A stretch of DNA of 64,000 bases, taken from Rotaria sp. Silwood1 (Eukaryota > Rotifera > Eurotatoria > Philodinida > Philodinidae). The stretch spans positions 1,346,741 to 1,410,740 of the forward strand of contig CAJNOP010000027.1 of NCBI GenBank assembly GCA_905250075.1, given 5' to 3'. The notes under the pieces were generated by a model. It did no database searches and had not been told where the DNA came from. It saw nothing but the letters and a program-made list of their open reading frames with translations. The position numbers were made by a program, and so were the translations under genes. This document shows, one piece after another, positions 51,092-63,096 of this stretch. Numbering within the stretch: position 1 is the stretch's first letter; every line of letters begins with the position of its first letter.

Positions 51092-54000
51092 CTAAAATAT
51101 ATGTACAATAAAACAATACACTATAAATGATTATTTTTACTAAACATAATATTGATCAAATAAAAATGAGTAGAAAAAAAAACACTCACAAAAAAAGTTT
51201 CTTTTCTTTTTTTTTTTTAATAAAAGAAAAGAATTTCCACAGTAAAAAATATGAATAGAGTGTTGCTGAAGTTGAAATAGAAATAACAATTAGGTTGACT
51301 AGCTATATATTTCTATTACTATATTTATTCTCTCCTTTTCTTCTAAGTATGATTATACGCTTACATTTACACGATTTGTCGCCTGATGAAAATTGCGTGA
51401 CTAAAAAACACCAAGTGTCGACTCGCCTATGTTGTCGATGTTCGGTTTTTTTTTGTCAACCTTTTCTTCTTTCTCTTCTGCTTCGTCCTCATCCTATGGT
51501 GCTTTTTTTGTGGAGCGCTCACAGGTAGATAGTAATAGCTATTCAACTGAATCTTTCTACTATTGTTAGATGAATGTTCTGCACTCCTACTTCATACTCA
51601 GGAGAGGAAAAACGCGGACGACGTTTTCTTCGTTACTAGTCTCGTCATCAATTTAGATCTATATGTTCTCTTTTAAGCAACAAAAAGAACAGAGTTGATA
51701 GTAATAAATTGTAGCAGAATATGACGTATATACTTATGTTTTTTTTTACAGATCATTACTAGAGAAAAATGTATGAAGTTGCTAGAGTTTGTATTTTACT
51801 AAGAATGTGTCTAAAATAGAAGTGTCGAAACTATTGGCAAACGCAACTAAATAAACTGAAATAATTGAATGCGATGGAGCATGTGTCTATCATTTCGAAT
51901 ACTCATACTGAACACATTGTGCAATTAGTTTAGTAATCAATGCGCGCACGCACATCTATCTTGTGGTTACGCATGTGAATGAATCAATTGATTCCAAACT
52001 ACTCATCAACAAGAAGAAAATGACGACAACGATAGAGATCAGCAACAACAGCAAGCACAAGATCGTCTTGCGTGTCTGTTGATCAAAAAGACATTAGTGA
52101 TGATGATAAAAGGCGAGAGAAGAGATAGAGAAAGAAAGAGAGACAGAGACAGAGACAGAGAAAATCTCGGGCGGGCGAAAGACAGCGACAGCGGCGATGT
52201 AAAATGAGACTAATCAAAATATGTCGATGGATAGTCGATTGAACTAGCAAATGAAGACAGAAGACGACAGAATGGCAGTAACAGCTGCATTCTCTATATG
52301 ACATATATAATGAAAAAAGAAAAAGATACAAAAATGTAAGCTGAATAAAAAACCCATTTAAGTAAATAATTAGAAACTATATCATTTTTTTCAATAATTG
52401 ATTGATTTCAATATTGCTACTCAATAAAGAAGTGACCTTCTCATCTGACACTATAGGTCATCACTTGTAAATCAAAATTAATAAAGAGCATGACGAGTGC
52501 ATAGTCGTTAGTTTATGTTTTTGTTTGACTTACCCATCTGTGGAAATAATTAGATAGGATACAGATATGTCTAGATCTCTATTGACGTTCTGTCTTACTC
52601 TTCATTATTATCATTATTATTATGATTACGATAATTATTATTGTTATTATTATTATTTGTTCGATTTTTCTCATCATTATCGTGTGTACTTGACGAAAGA
52701 AGTCTGACATGCCAGCAAAAAAAAAGAGTGACAGTCAAGTATCGAGAACTATATACTTGTTCGTGAAGCAATTGATAGGCAAATTTTGTCTCGTAAAGCA
52801 ATAACGGGACCATTTCAGAGAAAGACATAAACACATTGAGATTGATTTTTCTCTCCTCCTTTTCTCCTAATAAGAACGATAGCAACGTCATCATCGACAA
52901 CGTTTTTCTTCATCTTTTTGAGTATTAGTTTAGCTCGTGAGACAAGACACGCGTTGTGTAATGTAGACGAACACTGAGACCATTCGCTCAGCTGTTATGT
53001 GAAGATCAAGAAAAGAAGACCTTGTGATATATAGATAGCATATCGAACGATAATTATCTATGTTTGTCCAGCTTAAAAAAATAGACAGTATATCATATGT
53101 TAAAGGACGCATCCGTAATTTATTATCTTGAGGGTGAGATTAATAATAAAAATAGTTACACACAAAAGAACAACATTTGACGTTAGATTTATTGCAGAAG
53201 AGAAATAATATAACATATTATCAACAGTCAATAATCTGTTTTCTTTTTGCTTCTTTACACATCATATTTCTTATTCTTTTTATAAGCAACTTCTGGGTTT
53301 CGTTTATGTTGTGTAAAGTTTCAATGGATATTCTAAATCATAAATAAAGGGTAAAGTCGACATTAATTCATATAATGACGATAATAATGGAATACTTTTT
53401 TTTTTATATTGCTATTATGTAATTAAATGTCAATTTTTGCATTTGAATAAATCGATTTCTTTTGCTTGAAATATAGAGCTGCCAAAGATCATTTGAATAG
53501 ACAACTTATATCTGCACATGATTATGATTAATATGAAATCCAGTTTTTCTTACCAAGATAGGAAAAATGGAAATTTTGTTTTGATAGCAAATAAAATTAA
53601 GCAATCTTGTATGCTATCAACAAGTCTTTTCTACTGTAGAAAAAAAAATGATTCGTTTGATGAAAGGGTGTTGAGTTCATATCTCTAATCATTAATATTT
53701 TAAGATTCAAACAAGACTTTTAAATTAATAAAATTAATAATTTATGTTTATCAGCTTATATTGAAGATAGATATAAAATGTTCAAGATTAAGATAATTGA
53801 TCTTGATGATATTTATTAATACTAATTCAAAAAGTTTTTCTTTTATATTTTTAGAACAATCTTTGTCAAATTTTATCACAAATTAGATTCATATGTTTTC
53901 TTCTATATTAGACTTGCACTAAATATATTGCTTCCAATTACTTTATCAGATGAATATCCGTGTATAAATATTTGCTCAATCGAAGAACAAACTGTTTGTT

Positions 54001-54213
54001 TACCTTTCTTTTTGGATCGTAAAAAAAAAAATTTGTTTCTCTTTCATATATATATATATAAATGACATCGAGCATTTTCTTACCTATTGGTAACTATAGT
54101 AACCATTTTTACTACCGTTCTCTTTTCCTTTTTTTTTGTAGACGCATTACCACCAACTAACAAACTCTAACGCAGATTTTATTTTGTTCTATTCTTTTAG
54201 TTACAATATCAAC
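51092..54213. other. Intergenic region between K2P and the macrodomain gene
   Basis: Probably the shared upstream region of two divergent genes. It contains an AG-rich microsatellite with GAGACA units at about 52115-52160, an ATT trinucleotide run near 52605-52660, and a run of TA repeats near 54045-54060. An acceptor-like TTTTAG at 54195-54200 precedes the macrodomain ATG. Minus-strand frames at 52083-52331, 52595-52900 and 52930-53112 are low-complexity. An upstream K2P exon could be hidden here but I could not identify one. Confidence 0.4.
52115..52160. repeat. GAGA/GAGACA microsatellite
   Basis: A purine-rich run of GAGAGA passing into GAGACA units, located between the divergent K2P and macrodomain genes. 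Similar GA-rich runs in animal promoters can bind GAGA-type factors, but nothing here shows such a role. Confidence 0.7.
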
Positions 54214-55460
54214 ATGGCGACACGTTCACATAGTCGTTTTACAGATGACATTTATTGTACACCAGTACCAACAGCTCCAAGTATACAAGTTAAAACTATT
54301 GATATACTTCGTAATGAAATTTTCTTTTCAAATCTTTATGAAGAATATCAACAAGGTTTACATGCTGCAGAAGAATTAAATTCAAAAGATTTATATGAAA
54401 ATTATCCGCCAAATTTTGAAAACAAAAATAAACTATTTATTTTTGATTTATTAAATAATAAACATACATATTTACCATCACCTAATAAATCAATATTATT
54501 CACACGATGGAAACCATTTATACCAATCATAGAATCTAACAATCGATCATCGACTGTAATTAAATTTCAAGCCGATGTTTTTAATTATAAATCAGACAGT
54601 AATAGTCAAACAATTGAATGGTATTTAAATTTTGCAAATAGTGATCTATTTGCATATTATGGAGGTCCTTTATTAGCTCAAGATGAATTACAAGTATTAG
54701 AATGTGTTGAATTAGCTGCTTTAAGACAATATTTTATTCAAGCAATTAATACAGTTGGTTCACGTACAGTTAATTCAGATGCACATAATAATAGATCAGT
54801 ACCAACACCTAGTATGTTTTGTTTTTCTTTTTTATTAGCATTAAATTGTAGTTTTTTAGAATTTTTTCTTTTATTGTAGTTCTAATCAGTAACACTGAAA
54901 GGGTAATTGAATTAGATACAAAAGATATTTATGGTAATTCATTTGCTCATGCAAATAAAGAGCAACTTCAACATGCATTTAAATTGGTTGAACCACCTCA
55001 AGTAGTTAATTTAATCGCGATTGAAGCACCAAGTTATGGTGAAGGTTGCTATACATACGATCAAATTAATTACATACTTACAAATTGTTATACTGGTTTC
55101 AAAGCAGCACAAATACTTGCTCATAAAACTCATGAAATGAATACATATGCCTCAAAATCGCATGACCGACGTCCAAGTCGTAGTGAACCGAATATTTTTC
55201 GTACAGTAATTCATACTGGTTGGTGGGGTTGTGGTGCATACGGAAACAATCGACAAATGATGCTTATTACTCAAATGTTGGCTGCACATTGGGCTCATGC
55301 AGATGAGATTATTTTTCATACACAGAATAATGAACATGAGAATGATATTACTAAAGCTCGAGCAGTTTTTGAGCAATTGAAGAATGGACAACAAGTTAGA
55401 GAAATCATAGAAGAAATTATTAAGTTAAATTTAGAATGGGAAAAATCCAATAATACATAA
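54214..55460 (+). CDS. PARG-type macrodomain protein (ADP-ribosyl glycohydrolase fold)
   Basis: Two coding exons, 54214-54811 and 54880-55460, split by a 68-bp phase-1 intron; 392 aa. The N-terminal third (about 1-110) is polar and alpha-helical. Then WYLNFANSDLFAYYGGPLLA followed by QDE (156-158) corresponds to the GGG-x-QEE catalytic loop of poly(ADP-ribose) glycohydrolases, with Gly150-Gly151 and Glu158 as the likely catalytic acid. HTGWWGCGAYGNNRQMMLI (from His311) is the second macrodomain signature, the glycine-rich ribose/phosphate loop. The C-terminus is helical. Proteins with this combined GG-x-L-x-AQDE plus TGxWGCGA pattern are, as far as I know, mostly bacterial (DUF4804-like); that family name is from memory. 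The probable function is hydrolysis or binding of ADP-ribose on proteins. No signal peptide or membrane segment. The start is 13 bases behind an acceptor-like AG. Confidence 0.75.
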
Positions 55461-56748
55461 AACTTAATCAATTTTAGCAGCGTTACTGATTTTTTTTTCG
55501 AAATTGCTCTCATTCAATCTATTTTTTCGTATTTTTTTATGTACTTTCGATAAGAATATCAAAGAAAAAATACACAGCCTTATTTATTAAAACTCAAAAC
55601 GTATGAAAACAAGTTCGAAAGGATCATTAAATCAAGAATCGTTGCGATATTTGCTTCATTCAAACACGAAAATATATTTATATTCTAATTTTTCTTTTGT
55701 CTTAATTCAAGTAGAAAAAAACCAGATTAATTAGATAAGCAATAGTACATATTTTATAATATTCTGCTACACATGTCTTATCGATACAAAGTTTGTCAAG
55801 AACGCTAGTACAAATACAGATAGTACTTTCAAATTTCCGATAAAATATAATATAATCATACTTTCCATAGATCTTACCATATAATATACTTATGCTTTAT
55901 TTTCTGAATATATTTTTCATTTAATTTTTTTTTATATGGCAATGTTTTCTTTTATCTGAAATAAAATTTTAAAAGTTTCTTGTTGCTTAATGAATTATAG
56001 CAATGTTGTTTCAATCAAGTTCTGTACTTCGATATAAGAATTTTCCCATAAAAAAATTCATGACTAATTACAGACGGTTTTTAGGATGAGAATCCACTAT
56101 GTTCCAAGAGTTTTTATTAGTGACAGAGCAAGAAATGAACACAACTTATCTTGAAAGGTTTTGAAAGCTATATGGAAGACATCATTTATGTAGATTAAGG
56201 TAGATTCAAACAATCTTGATCGTATTGTGAGTTGAAATACTCAGCTCGCCACAAGCCGTTATCAAGAATTATCCTATAATATCAGGTAAGTTTCAAATAA
56301 TTTTCTTTCGATTATATTAGCCAGTATTTCAATATTATTAGAATGGTACGGAGGATATATTTTGCTGGTCGACTAAATTCAGCATTATGCTAGAGTATTT
56401 TTCCAATAATTGTTTGATTTATTTTTACAAGAATAATATTGTCAATTTGATTTGTAAACAATAGTATCAATTTTATTTTCTTACTTTATTTATGAAATTT
56501 CTATAACGGAAACATTCTTCTTCAAATAAATTATATTGTAGCAATACTGCTAATTAATTTTTTTAAAAACAAATAATAATGCCATCGTAGCATTCAAATT
56601 GAAGACAAAAAACTTTCATACTAAATGAATTTCTCTATCTACAATATTATATTAAACAACGATAAGCAAAATATTTTCGTCAGTTAAACGAGAAAACAAA
56701 CGTAGAAGATTATTATATTTGCAACATAGTGATTATTCATATATATAT

Positions 56749-57338
56749 GTCGTAGGAAAAATTAAAATCTAGTTCAGTTTTAAATCGAACTAGGACAGAT
56801 TGAAATTTTAATTCTTCCTAGTTCAGATTAAAATTTCGAAGTCAACTAGTTGACTTCGCAACGCAGTTTAATCTCAACTAGTTGACTTTAAAATTTTGAT
56901 CTGAACTGGGATAAATTAAAATTTTTAGTCAAACAATTCGTGGCTGTCTGGTTGAAGATACGTGTCTGGGTGAGGGCAAGGGTGTATGGTGAATGATGAT
57001 GAGTGAATATGGAACTATTACCCGCATCCCAGTGCTCGCCTTCACTCTCAACAACCATCCATCCAATTGTCTGTATTTCAATCTGAACTAGTTCAAATCA
57101 AAATATTTTAATCTGTCCTAGTTGAGATTAAAATATTTCAAGCTGTCCTAGTTCAGTTTAAAATATTTTAATTTATCCTAGTTTAGATCAAAATTTTAAA
57201 GTCAACTAGTTGAGTTCAAACTGCGTTACGAAGTCAACTAGTTGACTTCGAAATTTTAATCTGAACTAGGAAGAATTAAAATTTTAATCTGTCCTAGTTC
57301 GATTTAAAACTGAACTAGATTTTAATTTGTCCTACGAC
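56749..57338. mobile_element. 590-bp near-perfect palindromic element with internal CTAGTT repeats
   Basis: Arms of about 190 bp run from GTCGTAGGA to its complement TCCTACGAC with only a handful of differences. Within each arm, CTAGTTCAG, AACTAGGACAGATT and the 14-base palindrome AGTCAACTAGTTGACT recur in both orientations every 25-35 bases. A non-palindromic spacer of about 160 bp, G-rich on the left and C-rich on the right, sits at 56935-57090. Flanks are TA dinucleotide runs, so the target duplication cannot be fixed. Non-coding. Confidence 0.75.
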
Positions 57339-58432
57339 ATATATATATGCAACAAAAAAAACACATTGGTAAATTGATCTCCACAGAATTCATTTACAAC
57401 AAAAAAGACAAGAGTGTACATATGGTACAGAATTCGAATACAAAGAAAAAACTAAACCTTAGTGCATAATGACATAGATGAGAATAAAAATCTATTGCTT
57501 ATTGCATTAAAGTAAATTTTGTTAAGATTTAATTTCCTCATCAATTATTTCTGATTTTTCATCGAAAAAAAAATACTAATGACAGCATCACAATCATAGC
57601 AAAGCAATCTTTCAATTTGAAGAATCTTCAAGCGATAACTGACAGTTATTATATAGTACTGGACACATTCAATAAAGATTTATGGTGATATAACGATGGA
57701 AAAAGCTGTTCTAAACAATACTAACTGTAATATTGATCAAGATAAATATGAAAGGAAGTCATAAAATGTAGACAATAGAAACGATTATAATAAGCATTCA
57801 ATGTGAAAAAGTATCGAATAATAAAAAATTCACATAATGAATGACATTAACGACAAAATACGACAGGTCATAATTAGAATGATCCATGATGCAGATTTCA
57901 GAACATTTTGCTATATTTTACAAGCATAAACAACGATACTCATGATATTTTAAAACCAAATTGTAGATATATCTGTTATCTTATGACTTACTTTTGCTTT
58001 TCACTGAGTAGTTATTTATGTAGTTTTTTTCCTTTTTGTTACTAGTTCGATTGAAAGACCATTCAATTTAATCGTTTTTTTTTCTTTTACTCTTAGATTT
58101 TCTCGAAAAATTTCATTCATATTTAATAAGAGTTGACGAGTCTATCCATATTTATTATGATCAGTGGATTTATTATCAAGTGTCTACATTCTTATACATT
58201 TAATTTCATTGATTCACCTCTTTGACATGTATATATTTGGTGATGATCGACTAATTCATGATACCTGTTTTTTTTTGCTCATTTTGACTAGAATGAAGTA
58301 ATCTAATGAGATTAGCTGGTTATTTGATCATGATATCAATTTTTAGTTTAGTCTTTATATTGCATTTCCTTTGATTTTATTACATGTTGATTATATCATT
58401 GGTAACAAATAACTTAACTTGTACAAGCAAGA

Positions 58433-58729
58433 ATGTTATTTTCGACTATTATTTTCGGTTCATCTCTTTTATTAATTATTTGTTTTCTATTGTCTTTGTT
58501 TTATTTTGCATCGGAAAATGTACCACAAGTTGCATGTGGATTAGGTAAAGAATTAATATCAATAGTATTTGTTCACATGTTATATAATATCCTAATCATC
58601 GCATCATATTCCATTGTGTATTTTCTTGTTGGGATTTTTAATCTTATGACTGATTCAGTCATCACTTTGTTAATTAATTCTCTGAAAAAAAAACTAGCGC
58701 TTATGTTATGTAATATTTATTCACATTAG
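58433..58729 (+). CDS. Possible small membrane protein (doubtful)
   Basis: An ATG-initiated 98-codon frame is strongly hydrophobic, with two or three potential membrane segments (IIFGSSLLLIICFLLSLFYF at the start, NILIIASYSIVYFLVGIF later). A donor-like TTAG|GTAAAG sits inside it at about 58543. Translated AT-rich DNA often looks hydrophobic, and no homology or codon evidence supports it, so this is a weak call. Confidence 0.2.
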   Translation: MLFSTIIFGSSLLLIICFLLSLFYFASENVPQVACGLGKELISIVFVHMLYNILIIASYSIVYFLVGIFNLMTDSVITLLINSLKKKLALMLCNIYSH

Positions 58730-60216
58730 TGATTGATCATAATCTATACTTGAACAAATCTTCATCTGTATGGACGTACGATTGATTGAAAATATAATTA
58801 TATATACCTGTATAGAACAATAATTGCTCTTAAAATATATTTAAGTCTTGTTTAATATTTATTTTAATCAATGAAATTTTTTGACCATAGTGAATAATCA
58901 AGTTAAACCACATACATAAATAGATTTGTTTTTCTTTTTTCAAGACATCACAGAACACATTTTATGTGTTAATTCAGTCTAGAAGGATAATTAATAAATA
59001 TTTTTATTTACCGTGAAGAAATTGAAATCTAGATGAAAAAATTGTTGTTTCTTGATCAATATATATTTAAATTCGACGATTTGTAATCTTTTTTATTCAT
59101 GAAACATTTTCCGTTTTGTATATTTGAAATACATTTATAAGTTAGATTCAATATGCGTAATAATATGTTGAAATTTGATACTTGTTTTAAATGTAAATCT
59201 GAATGAATTTGAAAGATTCTTACTATATACAACCAGCTGATCGTTCAATTTTTACACTAAATGTTTGTTCATTTTTTAACCAATTGAAAGTATTTCCAAT
59301 GAATTAGAACCTGAATGTGGTGCTCTTTTCGAATATGTACTTAGAAATTTTGTCTTTTTTTGTTCAAGAGTAATGAGAACCGTTGTAAAAAAAAACCCTG
59401 ACCATGATGAACTCAGAGCTGTTGGTTCACTCTAGAAGCTCCTCTTTAAACATGCTAAAAATACCGTCAGCGTTTGTCATTTTATAGAGCAGACACTTCT
59501 TTAGAAAATGTTGTATTGATCTATGTTGTAGCTTTTACCTAAGTAAAACTACAAATATTTTTTTCAAGAGATCCTTTCAACATAAAAGGGTTGTCGATTT
59601 TTCAAAACTGAATACTTAGGAAAAAATGAAAATCAAGGTGCCTTCTCAAAAGACAACGTGTACTTTGTAGAATAGCTTTATATGCGAACTTATAATTTTG
59701 GACTTTTTAAACATTAGTTTATTACTTTCAAACACAAACTGAGAAAATTTGATCTTATCTCATAGCTTTTAATAATTTCTAATGGGTCAAAAGGGAACAA
59801 ACATCTTCCTCTAGATTATCGTATTTGAATAATGCAAATGTCTCCTATGGTGATTAATGGAAATAATGTGGCTAACCAAATCGATTAATAATCAGCCAAA
59901 TATTTATTTTTTATTTATATTTTATATTTTTTCGACTTTTTACTTACAATTATGAGTATTTTATTTTAAACTGCTTATAATCAGTAATAAAAATTGTTTA
60001 AGTTTAAAAGCAAAAAAAAAAGAATGTAAACAGTATTTTTCAAAAATGAATAAATACATCAAGTTTATTAAACAGTCGTTTGAATTATGTTTTATTAATG
60101 TGCAATTGATTCTTTTTTTTTTTTATAAAGCCGGTTTAATTAAATTTTAACTGAGTTATAATAATAATAGTAATACAAAATATGATGCAGAAAAATTTAA
60201 TATCGAAAATGTGTTT

Positions 60217-61150
60217 TTAAGGCGAACGAAGAAGTTGAATAATAACATCCTCATCTCTATGTTGTAATAACATTTCGCCTTTAAAAGCCAAATAACCTTG
60301 TTTACGAGCTTTTAGTAATACACCAACTAATTTATCCGAAATATTTGTATAAATCTTAAAAAGAATATAACTTTAAAACTAGTTTCATTATATATGCAGT
60401 GGCTCCCAAATTTTTCAACGAGGCTTATTTTCAAGTTTATTTCCAATAAGTAATTTTGACGATAAAAATAATTGCTACAACACTTTTGTACCTTTCGTAA
60501 GATTGATGTAGGTCAGTGAAAAATGTCGTCGATAGCTCAAAGATATCACATTTTGAAGAGAATAGTTGTTCTATCATTCTGAGTAATTTGAACAGGATTC
60601 TATTTACAAATGTTAGGTGATGAAAAACTTAGGTTTCTACTTTGCAAAAGTTCTTTACTTCGAAAGTTTTTTTTTGTTTTTTTGAAGAAAAAATTCTCTA
60701 CACAAATCACTATTTTAATTCTTATTGGGACTGACGACAGTGAAAAAAGATAGAAAATAAACCTGGTCGAATAACTTTTGAAGATATTGTACATATTTAT
60801 ATATAACATACTTCGAATAAATCACCAAATTTAATTGTTACGATTCCATCTTGTTGTTGTCCATTGGTTTGAATAACATGACATAATTGTTTCATTTCTT
60901 CAAAAACTTGTTCTTTAATTTCCTGACCTCTATGTGCTAAACTATAAGAGTAAAATGAAAAGAAACGATATTTTTAATTAAAAAAAAACCATAAATTTTC
61001 TTACTCAGCTTTATCGGCGGATGGTGGTGCACCAATTTGATTGACTATTTCTTGAAATTTATTCACTCGACTTGCCAAATGATTTTTTTTCTCTTTTTGT
61101 TGTTTAATAAAATTTTTATCATAATCTACACTTCTATCACTTGTGTCCAT
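60217..61150 (-). CDS. Costars-domain actin regulator (ABRA/ABRACL family)
   Basis: Three coding exons: 61150-61005, 60941-60812 and 60354-60217; phases consistent; 137 aa. The N-terminal 50 residues are charged and helical (VNKFQEIVNQIG). The Costars domain follows: EIKEQVFEEMKQLCHVI, KFGDLFEIYTNISDKLVGVL, RKQGYLAFKGEMLLQHRDED and a final VIIQLL, matching the conserved winged-helix-like fold of the C-terminal actin-binding Rho-activating protein (STARS) domain. In other animals such proteins bind actin and promote Rho/SRF signalling; the short stand-alone form (ABRACL) affects cell motility. This protein is longer than ABRACL (81 aa) but much shorter than vertebrate ABRA. The ATG is directly preceded by AG; the hydrophobic frame upstream lacks an ATG and is not included. 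Confidence 0.85.
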
Positions 61151-63096
61151 CTTAATACGTAATGTGCCGAAGTTGTTGATCTGTTTTGCTAAATGTATAA
61201 GAATAAGCAAATCATACAAGCGGAATTCGTGTAGGATAGAAAAAAGAGAAGAAAAAAAAAGTAGATATCTGCCTAAAATAACAACAACACCAATATTTAT
61301 AGAAAAAAGAACGCAAATGGACACAAAAGGCAATCATTTCTTATCCTACATATAGATATGTAGCTCATATGCGGAACATACATACGGTTGATATTGGAAG
61401 GAGAAAAGAAAGAGAGTCGTTTCGACGACAGCTTTATTATTAATCTATAACTCTTTGTGATATGATCTTATTTTCTAATATTAACATCCTTCTAAAATAT
61501 ATTATAAATTTACAATTAGATTAAGTAGAGAAAAATGCATCATCTCATCGATTATTGAATGCAAAATCCACATGATATGATAATCTTATACGAAAGTGAT
61601 ATACATGTCCTTGATATATTTATATTTCATCCTGTGCACTACGTGACATCATCTTTATATTTTCTCTTGAGATGTGTATGCTTAATTGATGTTCTGATGA
61701 GACAAGTAATAGTAAATAATCCGTACTAGCTTCTGTGATATTATGGATAAATACAAAGCTAAAAGAAAAGTAGACAAATAGATATCAATTGATACAAATA
61801 CAATGTTTTCAAGACTTTTATTCTCATGATACGACAAAATAGAATCTTAGAGTTATTGATTCGAGTATGACTTAGTTTAAGCTATATGATAATAAGAATT
61901 TATTGATACATCGAATATTAATTTTAACAGAAAATCAAATTTGAATAGTTTATGATTACATCGTTTTTAATTAAAATAATGAGAAAACAGAAAGAGATGT
62001 CTATGAATCAATTATATGAGCTTTTTTTTTTGTTTTATTCATTAAAAAAAGAAAACAGTATAAAACTTTCTGGTGTCAAAATATTATTTATAATTAATAA
62101 AACAAACAACGTTATTCGATGCAAGAATCTACAAATTATCATGACTCAATATCTAATTTTGTATGACTATTATAAGGATGAGAAGGAATTAATTGCACAT
62201 TATAAGTACATGGTACTATTATATTCAATGCATAAATACTACAATACCAGCTAATACTTAAAAATCAATATTAGTATTATAAACATAAATCGTTTTAAAT
62301 TCAATTCTCATAATTAGTCAATAAAATTTACATCTTCTATGATCACAAGCCTTTTGTATTGAACACATTCTAATTGTTAATCACTATATTTTTTCTTGAA
62401 TGACAAACGAGTAGAATTTTTACATTTTTCTTTTTGAAATATTCTGAAGATTATATATTTTATTTTTTAATAAAAAAAAAGAAAAGAAAGCTGCTTTATA
62501 TTTTTCTCTCAATGATTGTTTTAGATTTCTTTGGTTTCATGATAATTATACTCGATTTTTCTCTTTTTTTTAACTAGTAGAAGTACGCTAGAAGCCATAA
62601 CCATGTGTATTCAAGCAAATAAAATCTATGTGGAATGTTTATCATTTTGATGTTTCATAACAACGAAAAGTTTTTTTTACTGATACATAATATTGTTCAA
62701 ATATTTTATCCAATGAATACAAAAGAGAGTTTTTTATGCAATGTAATGAGAATGAAAAAAAAAATGAAATAAGGAATAAAAAATAAATAAAGAAGAACAC
62801 GAGATTAGTTCAATAAAGTATATTTCTTTCTGTTTATGCAGTCGTCAAAGCAAGGAGAAAGGTAGAAATGGAATCAACATACTCGTTTGAAACAAGTATG
62901 TAAATGTGATTTGCTTTTGTTTCTTTTTTTTTCTTCTTCTTCTTTCATTCTTCTACTCTTTCTTATTGCATATGTAAGAATAAAAATCTCTAACGAGCAT
63001 GTCAAACATAGAGTAATGGTGGTGAAGCAAACATAAGACTAAAAAAGAAACAGACAATTTTTGATTAATCTGCATGTATTTGTATTTTTAATATAG
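61151..63096. other. Divergent intergenic region (Costars / SPATA1-like)
   Basis: About 1.9 kb of AT-rich DNA serving two divergent genes. A short upstream frame with ATG at 62868 ends at a GTATGT donor-like site near 62897; it does not join in frame to the SPATA1 start and may be a 5'-UTR exon with an upstream frame. The 100-codon frame at 61952-62254 is Lys/Leu/Ile/Tyr-rich without motifs and was not called. Confidence 0.4.

Larger units (their letters stand above)
55461..60216. other. Intergenic region with a young palindromic element
   Basis: About 4.8 kb. It holds the palindrome at 56749-57338 and a hydrophobic 98-codon frame at 58433-58729 listed separately. The rest is AT-rich spacer with stops in all frames. 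Minus-strand poly(A)-like signals near 60064-60096 may serve the Costars gene. Confidence 0.45.

Noticed and set aside
51295-53112. Upstream K2P exons or an extra gene in the K2P/macrodomain interval
   Set aside because: All open frames are low-complexity and none continues the K2P N-terminus; left unannotated rather than guessed.
61001-61333. Hydrophobic N-terminal extension of the Costars gene
   Set aside because: The longer frame starts at TTG, and no ATG lies upstream of 61150; the extension would put a membrane segment on a cytosolic actin-binding protein.
61952-62254. 100-codon plus-strand frame upstream of SPATA1-like gene
   Set aside because: Dominated by Lys, Ile, Leu and Tyr as expected of translated AT-rich DNA; no motif, and it sits in the divergent promoter region.
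62868-62896. Upstream ATG (MESTYSFET) joined to the SPATA1 exon
   Set aside because: Splicing its GTATGT donor to the acceptor at 63095-63096 gives an immediate stop, so it can only be untranslated or a short upstream frame.
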